Program-made: the position numbers and the translations under genes | Notes under the pieces: generated by a model | Seen by the model: only the letters and a program-made list of their open reading frames with translations | Told to the model about the DNA's origin: nothing | Database searches by the model: none | Assembly: GCF_024227435.1 (NCBI RefSeq) | Contig: NZ_CP100445.1 | Location: 2,601,369 to 2,665,368, forward strand | Source: Natrinema caseinilyticum | GTDB taxonomy: Archaea; Halobacteriota; Halobacteria; Halobacteriales; Natrialbaceae | Direction of reading: 5' to 3' | DNA length: 64,000 nucleotides | Part shown: in pieces, positions 43,263-50,775 of the stretch | Layout of the letters: the number at the start of each line of letters is the position of its first letter | How positions within the stretch are numbered: the first letter of the stretch is position 1

Positions 43263-43735
43263 GGGATCGTTCGTGAACTCTCGAGTGCACCGAGCACGAT
43301 GAATCGGCTTGGTGGGCATTCGCTACGGAAGGGGGAAGTTATCAGTGTACATGATACTCATGCCAACTATGTTCACAGTGGGTGGAACTCATGCATCTGG
43401 TATCTAGGCACCAGCCGGTGCGTCTCCCTCAGATTAGGAAAACAGACTCGGACAACCATTCTTCAGTAACGGCAGGTCTACAGAATAGTTACCCCCTGTA
43501 GTTTCTGCAGGTCTCCAGCCATTGTCGGGACTGGTAATAGATATCTGTTTATCTGCCATCGACGCCCCTACGACCGTGTTTCCGTCCCTCGAGCGAAAGT
43601 TCAAGCCAACAGAACCGGGTTCCTCGAGTGCTCTGTCTGTCTCTCTATTCTCGACGTGTGGCTTTGCGGTTCGAGTGAAGAACTCGAGGGTACTACATTT
43701 TAGAGATCTTTCGTATAATACAGTACTATAGGGTA
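43263..43735. other. Intergenic, no confident gene
   Basis: Frames of 70-100 codons exist on both strands but lack acidic composition, conserved motifs or promoters that I can recognise. The right end is AT-rich (TCGTATAATACAGTACTATA near 43709-43728) and probably carries the promoter for the gene at 43736. Confidence 0.4.
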
Positions 43736-44077
43736 ATGCCACAAAACAACTTGCTTGAATATATCGAAACCTCGGAGAGTGCCGATGAGCGTGACATCCT
43801 CGAGCGGATCGGTCGCGATCTCTGGGGAGACAGGTGGACGATACGAGTCCGACACTACGCAGACGGGACGACTCGGCGCTTCATTATGCATTCAGAAGGT
43901 CGCATCGGATCGGACGATCACGATTTCGACCCTGACGCTCGCGTTTTAGAGAGGGAACGCATCTGGATCGATGTCGACGATCAGCAGATGTATCGCGATC
44001 GAGTCCACGTCCGAGAGGAGACTGAGACAATCGAGGACGAACTACTCCCGGAGGAATCGGACCAAAGAAGAACGTGA
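43736..44077 (+). CDS. Hypothetical protein, 113 residues
   Basis: The protein is acidic with many charged residues and a beta-rich middle (DRWTIRVRHYADGTTRRFI). No domain is recognised. A TATA-like TATAATAC lies about 24 bp upstream. Its base composition is slightly lower in GC than housekeeping genes nearby, in keeping with a transferred region. Confidence 0.5.
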   Translation: MPQNNLLEYIETSESADERDILERIGRDLWGDRWTIRVRHYADGTTRRFIMHSEGRIGSDDHDFDPDARVLERERIWIDVDDQQMYRDRVHVREETETIEDELLPEESDQRRT

Positions 44078-44248
44078 AAATGCACGTCTGTCTGCCCTTT
44101 TAGCCCGCTCATTTCCACCTTCGTATTCTCCATACACGCTCCAATCACACAAGACTGTGTTCTACCGCAACAGTAATGTCGGTCGTTAACTCATCAGTGC
44201 GGCCGAAGCCAACATGCTGTTGTCCACCACTGCTTTGTTTCGAATGCA

Positions 44249-44613
44249 ATGAGCCGGACCGACATCGAAGATGGGAACGAAACGGAAGAACTCGGACCGG
44301 GGGGAGCGCCGTGATAACGGTTCTTGGTGTCCATCCGAAGACCTGCATCCTGCTCGCCTTATTGGCGGACCCTGACCGAGATTACAATATGACCGACATC
44401 GCCCGACTGGCCGATATCGGTCGGTCGACCGTCTATCGGCACATCGACGATTTGCTCGAGTTGGGCCTGATCGAGAAAACCCGGAAAGCGGGCAATGCTC
44501 AAATGTCTCAGATTAACAAGGGTAGCGAGACTGCGGAAAGCTTTGCGGACTTCGAGCGAAAAATCATCGAAGCCCTCGGTGAAAACGGGCAGCCGCTCCT
44601 CGTCCGAGATTAG
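44249..44613 (+). pseudogene. Winged-helix regulator, frameshifted near its start
   Basis: MSRTDIEDGNETEELGPGGAP (44249 on) matches the acidic lead of a large haloarchaeal winged-helix family, which goes on PVITVLGxHPKT. Here the frame hits TGA at 44312-44314, and VITVLGVHPKTCILLALLAD resumes one base earlier at the GTG at 44311. A lost G (CCGTG for CCGGTG) would explain it. The rest (DIARLADIGRSTVYRHIDDL, recognition helix, and a wing) is intact to the stop. The GTG could also serve as a coupled restart (GTGA), giving a shortened but working regulator. Confidence 0.65.
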
Positions 44614-44756
44614 AACGAACTCTCGAATTATGGGTTCGCTCACAATTCGCGAGTTAGGGATCGATCTCGACGTAGTCGCGGGCGCCTCCCTTGAACACAT
44701 CCGTACTGACCGGGAAATATATTGGAGGAGAGAATATAGTTGAATGAAAACCCACC

Positions 44757-45089
44757 ATGAAGGATTTCAGGGACTTGTCCGCACAGTCGCATAGTTTAGA
44801 AGATTTTAACGTCGGAGACTGCTTTCATGTTATTCCCGAAAGGAAGGGTAGCGTCGCGGATGGATTTGGACTATTTGGAAGTGTTCATGTTCATATGCAT
44901 GGCGACGTTGATTTCGGCTCGGTTTTCGAAGTGAAAGTCACCAAAGTGACCAACTGGTATCTCGTTGCGGAAGTACTCGAGAAAGTTCGGCACGGCCCCT
45001 CGAAACACAAGATGGCCCAACTTGGTAACGTGGATGGCTCCGAGGATGTGGTCGCCTCGAAAAACAACAATCTTCGAGGTCTTCGGTAA
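44757..45089 (+). CDS. OB-fold/TRAM-like small protein
   Basis: The 110-residue product has a glycine-rich beta pattern, GSVADGFGLFGSVHVHMHGD and then FEVKVTKVTNWYLVAEVLEK, resembling the TRAM domain, an RNA-binding barrel found in small archaeal proteins. The match is by eye. The DNA is AT-richer than its surroundings, and a purine-rich ribosome site (GGAGGAGAG) lies about 28 bases before the ATG. A second protein of similar look is encoded at 45952. Confidence 0.45.
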   Translation: MKDFRDLSAQSHSLEDFNVGDCFHVIPERKGSVADGFGLFGSVHVHMHGDVDFGSVFEVKVTKVTNWYLVAEVLEKVRHGPSKHKMAQLGNVDGSEDVVASKNNNLRGLR

Positions 45090-45159
45090 GCGTGTCTCCT
45101 GTACAGAGCGAGAATCCGGTTCCTCGTGTCTCAGTATAGTCGGTTCTTGGAGGCTGCTG

Positions 45160-45588
45160 TTACTCTGTTTCCTCAACAACCGCGCTCACCGCTGCCCTGT
45201 CGTGGGCCTGGAACGTCAACAGATACTCGCCATCTCCGGTTGCATCGATCTCGAACTCATCTTCAGTCCTGACCTTCCCGACGAAGATCGACTCGCCTTC
45301 GGTCACGTTCGCAACGTCGACGAGGCAGATTCTTCCCCGCTCGAGGTCGACTGAGATGTGGAGAACGTCGCCCTCCGACATCTTGAATGGGATTCTCTGC
45401 TTCGTGTAGATTGTCTCGTCGATCAGCGAGCGCGTGGCTATCTTTGAGGCAGTGTCTCCGTCTTCACTCCCGGAATCGTTACCATCGCTCTCGTTGCTGT
45501 TTCCGTTCCCACCATCGCTGTCGGTATTCGACGCACAGCCAGCAGCCGTTGTACCAACACACGCAACGAGATAATTGCGTCGCCTCAT
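45160..45588 (-). CDS. Secreted lipoprotein, unknown function
   Basis: MRRRNYLVACVGTTAAGCAS gives a signal with a lipobox (TAAGC, Cys18). A Ser/Asp/Gly linker (about 20-50) follows and a beta-rich domain (about 55-142) ends GDGEYLLTFQAHDRAAVSAV, a pattern seen in haloarchaeal lipoproteins with a small sandwich domain. It should sit on the outside of the membrane. No partner gene is visible. Confidence 0.65.
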   Translation of the reverse strand: MRRRNYLVACVGTTAAGCASNTDSDGGNGNSNESDGNDSGSEDGDTASKIATRSLIDETIYTKQRIPFKMSEGDVLHISVDLERGRICLVDVANVTEGESIFVGKVRTEDEFEIDATGDGEYLLTFQAHDRAAVSAVVEETE

Positions 45589-45951
45589 ATTTCTAATCAG
45601 AAACCGATATGGTATAAAAGTAGTTGACTACTAATTCTGTCGTGATTCGATGTCGAACCACACCGTGCCGACGGTGGGATCGGCGTTTTGTCTGTCCTGA
45701 CGTTCCCTTAGCTCCACACCCGAGCCGCAGAGCCACACTTCGGAGAGAGGTACAGACATAACACTCGTGGTGAGGAACCCGGTTCTATCGGCTTTGACCT
45801 TTCACTTGTGGGTCGAAAACACGGTTGTGGATACACCTCTATGGAGAGAACGGAGAATTAGCGGGAATCCGTTGGCTACTGATTTACCTGGTCGTGTTAG
45901 TTTAGGCCTCTCGGGGAAATAATTTTCAGGACGTATGCATTATCGGCATCT
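45589..45951. other. Intergenic, no confident gene
   Basis: The left end holds the AT-rich promoter of the lipoprotein gene on the minus strand (GGTATAAAAGTAG near 45611-45623). The rest shows no convincing frame, repeat or RNA. Right of 45895 the sequence again becomes AT-rich ahead of the gene at 45952. Confidence 0.45.
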
Positions 45952-46233
45952 ATGAACGGGTTCAAGAAAGGGAACACGCATATCGTGAAAATTGAGTACC
46001 TCTCCGGCAATTCGGGTGTCGTAAAGGGGCCTGATGGAAACGGATATGTCCAAAATGTGGATGCTGAATTGGTTGGTGAATGGGTGAAAGCAAAATACAC
46101 GGGAAATAAACGCCTAGAGCTTATCTCAGAGGAAGTTCCTTCAAAAGACCACGTTAAACGTCTTTCAGGCTCACACCCAGCTAAGGAGGATTTCCTCGGA
46201 AGCAAAAACGACATTTTGAATGGACATACGTAA
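45952..46233 (+). CDS. TRAM/OB-fold-like small protein
   Basis: The 93-residue protein reads GNTHIVKIEYLSGNSGVVKG, then GNGYVQNVDAELVGEWVKAK and NKRLELISEE: five strands in TRAM-domain order (V-x-I, G-x-G, V-x-N-V, G-E-x-V). TRAM proteins bind RNA and in archaea may act as RNA chaperones. The gene has unusually low GC and lysine-rich composition for a haloarchaeon, a sign of transfer. Confidence 0.55.
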   Translation: MNGFKKGNTHIVKIEYLSGNSGVVKGPDGNGYVQNVDAELVGEWVKAKYTGNKRLELISEEVPSKDHVKRLSGSHPAKEDFLGSKNDILNGHT

Positions 46234-46477
46234 ATTTTTGGCATGGGTTGACGAATATGGCCTGTCGTACAGCTCCGGCAGTTCGTCACGCCGGTCGACT
46301 CCCCCCGGGCGGACTCTGGTTTCCATCGACGTTCCATAGTGACACTCGGCTTGGGCTGTCTCGCTTCGAGTTCGGCCATTCGATCGTTGATTTGCTGTTC
46401 AGTCGGTTCCCGCGGATTCGATAAGTACGTTCAGGGCTCTCAGTAGTGTGATGCCACAGTATCCCCTCGGGTACGAC

Positions 46478-46879
46478 TCAAACGCCACTCTCGGCAAGAT
46501 AGGTGCCGGCAATGGATACAGAAGGGCGTGGTGGCGACGGGTCGTGAAACCCGGACTCGAGGAACTCGACGAGGGCGTTCTCGTCACCCCACGGTGCGAA
46601 CGGCTGTTTTCCACTCTTGCCGGCACGTCCCATCCACTGCTCGCGCTCGAGCGGTTCGTCTGGACAGACGTCGCGTTCCGGGTTCGCGACGTCCGCGTCA
46701 CCCCATTCACCGGCAAATTCAGCGTGATCCGCGTCACTATCGCTCTTCTCATCTTCGACGTCTCTCCCGTCACGAATCGCTTCGAGATGATCGTCACAAA
46801 CCGGGACGGGGTCTGTTGGGTTCGTGGCTTCACGGCTGCACCCGCTGTGCGTACACTGCCGGGCAGCGGGGACCGTCAT
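46478..46879 (-). CDS. Zinc-finger-bearing hypothetical protein
   Basis: Near the N-terminus CTHSGCSREATN and VPVCDDHLEAIRDG form a Cys/Cys/Cys/His zinc site (about 9-32). An acidic linker and a C-terminal part with REQWMGRAGKSG and WGDENALVEF follow. The ATG at 46879 overlaps the stop of a 36-residue zinc ORF by four bases. Proteins of this look are typical for haloarchaeal viruses and integrated elements. The plus-strand frames here are shadows. Confidence 0.55.
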   Translation of the reverse strand: MTVPAARQCTHSGCSREATNPTDPVPVCDDHLEAIRDGRDVEDEKSDSDADHAEFAGEWGDADVANPERDVCPDEPLEREQWMGRAGKSGKQPFAPWGDENALVEFLESGFHDPSPPRPSVSIAGTYLAESGV

Positions 46880-46986
46880 GGCTGACACCTCCCGTCCTCA
46901 AGCGCGGGGCAGGGCTGTTCATCCCCGAGGATGTAGCACCCACAGAACTCGCAGACTGGTGGCTCGAGTTCGACGGTACGGCTCAC
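46876..46986 (-). CDS. 36-residue zinc-ribbon microprotein
   Basis: A GTG at 46986 opens a frame with VCEFCGCYILGDEQPCPALE and GRCQP: five cysteines (12, 15, 17, 26, 34), enough for one zinc site. It ends in CCATGA, so its stop overlaps the ATG of the next gene (46879). The coupling and the cysteine spacing argue for a real gene; in-frame upstream GTG codons could lengthen it slightly. Function unknown. Confidence 0.5.
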   Translation of the reverse strand: MSRTVELEPPVCEFCGCYILGDEQPCPALEDGRCQP

Positions 46987-47061
46987 CGCGACCACCCCGC
47001 GTTGCGGCGAGAGATGGCCGTAGCTGGTTTATAATCAGCCTGATTTCGCCTTATAAGAGGA

Positions 47062-47134
47062 TGGGATCGCCCGGATTTGAACCGGGGTCACGGGCACCCA
47101 AGGCCCGAAGTATACCAAGCTAACCCACGATCCC
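47062..47134 (-). tRNA. tRNA-Pro (UGG anticodon)
   Basis: The minus strand gives a 73-base cloverleaf: acceptor stem GGGATCG/CGATCCC, anticodon stem CGGGC/GCCCG with loop CTTGGGT (anticodon TGG), and T arm with GGTTCAAATCC. The discriminator base is A, and CCA is not encoded. No intron. Its 3' end is the probable integration site of the decayed element to the left. Confidence 0.95.
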
Positions 47135-47278
47135 GTACACCCGCTTCCGGCCCGACGCCATAAAGCATTTCGTTATCCTCGCGACCGACTCCGTCCGCGG
47201 GTTTCGCCCGTCGGGCGAGAACGGTGATCACCGGCTGCCGGCCGAACGGTTTTGACCGATGCCGTGATAGCGCTCGAT

Positions 47279-47533
47279 ATGACCGGTCTCGAGGTGCTCC
47301 TTTTGATCCTCGTCCTCGTCGTCGTACTGGGTGCGGCACGGATCGTGCAGACTGCCCGGCCGTTCATCGTCAACGCGGTGGCGGGGCTCGTGGTGTTGTA
47401 CGTGGCACACGTCGTCTTCGGCGTCGCGGTGGCGGTGACGCCGATCGTGATCGCCGTCGTCGCGATCGGCGGCGTTCCGGGGTCGCTGCTCGTCGTTTTG
47501 CTGTCGCTGTTCGAAGTCGCGTTGGTCCTGTGA
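47279..47533 (+). CDS. BofA-like integral membrane protein
   Basis: The 84-residue protein is almost entirely hydrophobic, with helices at about 4-24, 30-52 and 54-82, and RPFIVNAVAGLVVL near the middle, the conserved core of the family named for Bacillus BofA (inhibitor of pro-sigma-K processing). Archaea have no sigma-K, so the name says nothing about its role here. The ATG at 47279 gives the expected length. Confidence 0.75.
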   Translation: MTGLEVLLLILVLVVVLGAARIVQTARPFIVNAVAGLVVLYVAHVVFGVAVAVTPIVIAVVAIGGVPGSLLVVLLSLFEVALVL

Positions 47534-47569
47534 GGCGGGCGTTCGATACGCAACCTGTCGCGAGCGTCG

Positions 47570-48265
47570 TTACTTGCCGAAAACCTGTGCGATCTCCTCG
47601 TCTGTCGCCTCCGACCGCGCGTCCGGTTCGATGTCGATCGACGGCTCGTCTTCCCACTCGGCGAGGATGGAGGCGACCTCTTCGTCGGTCGCTTCGGGGA
47701 GTGACTCGTCGGCGGTATCGTCCGCGACCACGGCGTCGAAGATCGTTCCGAACGTCGACACGACGCGGTCCTCGTGGCGCGTCGGATCGAAGTGGAAGTG
47801 CGCGTACGCGTCGACGCTCGAGAGCCGGTTCGTGAGGACGTGTGCGAACTGGACGACTTCTTTGGGAGACGTGTGGCGGAGGAGGGTGTCGAGCGAGTCG
47901 AAACAGACCGAAATTTCCTCGTCGGATTCGGACCAGTGTTTACAGAAGCGGCTGATCGCGACGCCGATTTCGGAGAGGTCCGTCGGGTCGGTCACCGAGT
48001 CGGTGACGACCGTCCGGGAGTAGTCGGGCACCGAATCGCCGGCGTCGTCGGTCAGCACGTTCCCAATCGTCAGCTGCCCGAACGTGCCGTCGACTGCTGT
48101 CTCGTCCGGACAGTCGGGCTCTTCGTTCGCGAAGGTGACAGAGAGGCGGGCCGTCTCGACGTCGGTGTGGCAAAGCTCCGTGCAGGCGTCCGGCTCCGTT
48201 TGTTTCGGGTGGACGAGCAGGACGTTCGCCGGTGGATCGATGGCGGCTGGCGTAATCGGGTCCAT
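47570..48265 (-). CDS. DUF7504-like (RecA/KaiC-related) haloarchaeal protein
   Basis: PANVLLVHPK near residue 12 and a later VCFDSLDTLLRHTSPKEVVQ segment follow the beta-alpha order of RecA/KaiC ATPases, but there is no Walker A glycine loop, so ATP is probably not bound. The C-terminus repeats ATDEEVASILAEW and ATDEEIAQVFGK, two copies of a short acidic helix. Proteins of this type are numerous in haloarchaea and often linked to signalling; function unknown. Confidence 0.65.
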   Translation of the reverse strand: MDPITPAAIDPPANVLLVHPKQTEPDACTELCHTDVETARLSVTFANEEPDCPDETAVDGTFGQLTIGNVLTDDAGDSVPDYSRTVVTDSVTDPTDLSEIGVAISRFCKHWSESDEEISVCFDSLDTLLRHTSPKEVVQFAHVLTNRLSSVDAYAHFHFDPTRHEDRVVSTFGTIFDAVVADDTADESLPEATDEEVASILAEWEDEPSIDIEPDARSEATDEEIAQVFGK

Positions 48266-48414
48266 AGTGACGGGTAGCGGGACTTCGTCCCCGTGTTGGA
48301 CACTACTTGACTCCTCTCGTCCTTTATCGTTCCGGCCGTCGACACATCGATATGGCGCTTGCGGCCTCTCTGTGCCCGTTTAGTGGTAGTTACCGTTACG
48401 AATCGCTCGGTACA

Positions 48415-50481
48415 TTATAACTCTTCGTCTCGGAGTTCGAGGTCCGCGACGAGTTCGTAGGGGTGGGCGTCCTTCCGGATGCCGTCGACGAGGGTGAACG
48501 CCTCGCCGGGTGCGAGGAAGTGCTCGGTGACGACCCGGCCGAGCGGCGTCGGTTCGAAGCCGTCGATGAAGTCGTACTGGAGTAGTTTTCCGATGGCGTG
48601 CTTGGTGGGGACGTCGCCGATCATTCGGTCGTTGAGCGCCTTCGCGGCTTTCCCGCCAACCGTGATGTTCGCGAGCGTCTCCTCGACGGCCGCGGCCTCG
48701 TCGTAGTGGGTCATCACCGACTCCATCTCGCCTTTGAGCAACGTGAACGCGACTTCGTCTTCCGTCATCTCCATCGAGTTGTGGTACGTACAGTCCGGTT
48801 CGACGAGAACGTACACCGTCCCGTCGTCGTGGTAGTCCGGCCGACCCGCTCGGCCCAGCATCTGGTGGAACTCCTGGACCGAGAGCCACTCGATGCCCAT
48901 CGCCAGCGAGTCGAAGATGACCTGGGAGGCGGGAAAGTCGACACCCGCGGCCAGCGCGGCGGTCGTGACGACCGCCGATAGTTCCTGTTCGCCGAACTTG
49001 CGCTCGACTTCCTTCCGGCGTTTGTAGTCCAGGCCGGCGTGGTACGGCGCCGCGGAATAGTCGAGTTTCCGGCTGATCTCGTGACAGCGCCGCCGCGAGT
49101 TCGTGAAGATGATCGTCTGCCCGCGATACCCCTTCGAGGATTCGGTGTCGAACTCGCGTTTGACGAGTTTGTTCTCGACGCGGACTTTCTCTTGGCCGTC
49201 CGCGAAGGTGACGTGGCGTTCGATCGGAACCGGACGTTCCTCGAACTCGATGAGGGTCGACTCGAGCGCCCCGGCGAGCTGTTCGGGGTTGCCGACGGTC
49301 GCCGAGAGGGAGATCCACTGGGCGCCCTGATACTCGTCGCGTCGCGCCGCCCGCTGCTCGCACGTGTACTTGAGTCGCGAAATGAGTCCGTCGAGCCGGT
49401 GGCCGCGCTCGTCCTCTTTGAGCGTGTGAACCTCGTCGATGACGACGGTCCCGATGTCGCCCATGTCCTTGCCCGTCCGCAGCGCGTGATCGATCCCCTC
49501 GTAGGTCCCGACGATCACGTCGGCGTTCGGATCGAACTGGTTCCCGTTGTCGGCGATCCGACTCGCGCCGACGCGGATTGAGACGTCGACGAGGTGGCCG
49601 TATTCGTCTTGGAAATCTTCGTACTTCTGGTTTGCGAGCGCCACCAGCGGGACGAGAAAGAGCATCGTCCCCTTTCCGTTCAGGACGCGGTTGATACCGG
49701 CCATCTCGCCGACGAGCGTCTTTCCGGTCGCCGTCGCCGAGACGACGAGTTGGTCCTCACCGTCGAACAATCCGTTCTCGACCGAGAGGCTCTGGACCGG
49801 GAGCAAGGTATCGAACCGATCCTCGAGCAGGTTCTGGAGCCCGGGATGGAGGGACAGCGAGTCGGTCCTGACGGGATCGACCTCGTCGACGGTCGCCGAG
49901 ATGGTATCGAACTTCGTCAGGTCGGGATCGAGGCGGCCTTTCAACAGGTTGACGATGCGTTGCAAGTCCTGTACCTCGAGCATGAGGTCCTCGAGACGGT
50001 CTTTCGCAGCGCCGGTCACCTCGCCGCCGCCGGTAAAGGAGAGCTGTCGCTCGAGTTCCTGTCGGGCGCAGTCCTTGCAGATCCAGTCGGTGTCGTCTTT
50101 GACGGCCGTTTCGGTGGTGATCGGCGAGTACCGGCCCGCGGAGGCGCAGTATCGGCACGTCCGGACGGCTTTCGCCTTGTCCTCGAGCTGGTAGCCCGCG
50201 AACATCTCCGTGAGTTCCCGGCGTGCGTCCGCCGAGGTTTGTTCGGAGATGCGGATCCGCTCGGCTCGGCGGGCGAGTTCGACGAACTCGTCGGGCTGGC
50301 GTGGCTCCTCGCTCGAGCCGTCTTTGATTCGGAACTTCGCGGGGCGGGGTCCGGCAGAGGTTTCCGACAGTCCGAGCTTGGCACGGAAGAGACGCTGTCC
50401 GTCGCGTTCGACGACGACGAGGTAGTCGTCACCGGTCTCGTGACAGAAGATCGTTTCGACCTGCGGAACCTGCTTCGACAC
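48415..50481 (-). CDS. Ski2-like DEVH-box helicase with zinc ribbon
   Basis: With the GTG at 50481 the protein has 688 residues. An N-terminal region carries a zinc ribbon, RTCRYC and ICKDCARQ (about 107-140). The helicase core has Walker A VVSATATGKTLVGE, DEVH in VVIDEVHTLKEDERGHRLDG, SAT in ISLSATVG, and motif VI HQMLGRAGRPDYH. These are superfamily 2 signatures shared with Hel308 and Ski2. Such haloarchaeal enzymes are suspected to act on stalled forks or RNA. The upstream 84 codons of the open frame are basic and not coding-like. Confidence 0.88.
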   Translation of the reverse strand: MSKQVPQVETIFCHETGDDYLVVVERDGQRLFRAKLGLSETSAGPRPAKFRIKDGSSEEPRQPDEFVELARRAERIRISEQTSADARRELTEMFAGYQLEDKAKAVRTCRYCASAGRYSPITTETAVKDDTDWICKDCARQELERQLSFTGGGEVTGAAKDRLEDLMLEVQDLQRIVNLLKGRLDPDLTKFDTISATVDEVDPVRTDSLSLHPGLQNLLEDRFDTLLPVQSLSVENGLFDGEDQLVVSATATGKTLVGEMAGINRVLNGKGTMLFLVPLVALANQKYEDFQDEYGHLVDVSIRVGASRIADNGNQFDPNADVIVGTYEGIDHALRTGKDMGDIGTVVIDEVHTLKEDERGHRLDGLISRLKYTCEQRAARRDEYQGAQWISLSATVGNPEQLAGALESTLIEFEERPVPIERHVTFADGQEKVRVENKLVKREFDTESSKGYRGQTIIFTNSRRRCHEISRKLDYSAAPYHAGLDYKRRKEVERKFGEQELSAVVTTAALAAGVDFPASQVIFDSLAMGIEWLSVQEFHQMLGRAGRPDYHDDGTVYVLVEPDCTYHNSMEMTEDEVAFTLLKGEMESVMTHYDEAAAVEETLANITVGGKAAKALNDRMIGDVPTKHAIGKLLQYDFIDGFEPTPLGRVVTEHFLAPGEAFTLVDGIRKDAHPYELVADLELRDEEL

Positions 50482-50775
50482 GCGCGAGTGTATGCGGGGA
50501 CGGTATTTCAGCGGTTCGGACTGGGTCGGCCGGCAGCGCCCTCCCTCGTTCCGTCCTCGGAACGTTTTCTGCCGGCTTGGACGACCCGCTCGTGCCGTCG
50601 TCTGGGGTGTTGACCGGTCGTCGTCCGGGGGCTGCTCGTGCTGTCGCGCGTCTCGGTTTCCTCGGGGCTGCTGTGACCGAGCCGGCCCCAGTTGTCGCAG
50701 ATCCTGTATGTGGTCTATAGCCGTACGTAACACTCTTAGCGACTTACATATCGGCGCGGTCGAATTCCACGCTCG

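Noticed and set aside
43434-43742. 102-codon minus-strand frame in the accessory region
   Set aside because: No recognisable domain, no promoter, and composition is neutral; not enough to call a gene.
44249-44613. Programmed frameshift in the winged-helix gene
   Set aside because: There is no slippery run or stimulating structure at the break, and two other genes nearby show the same single-base loss, so mutation or sequencing error is simpler.
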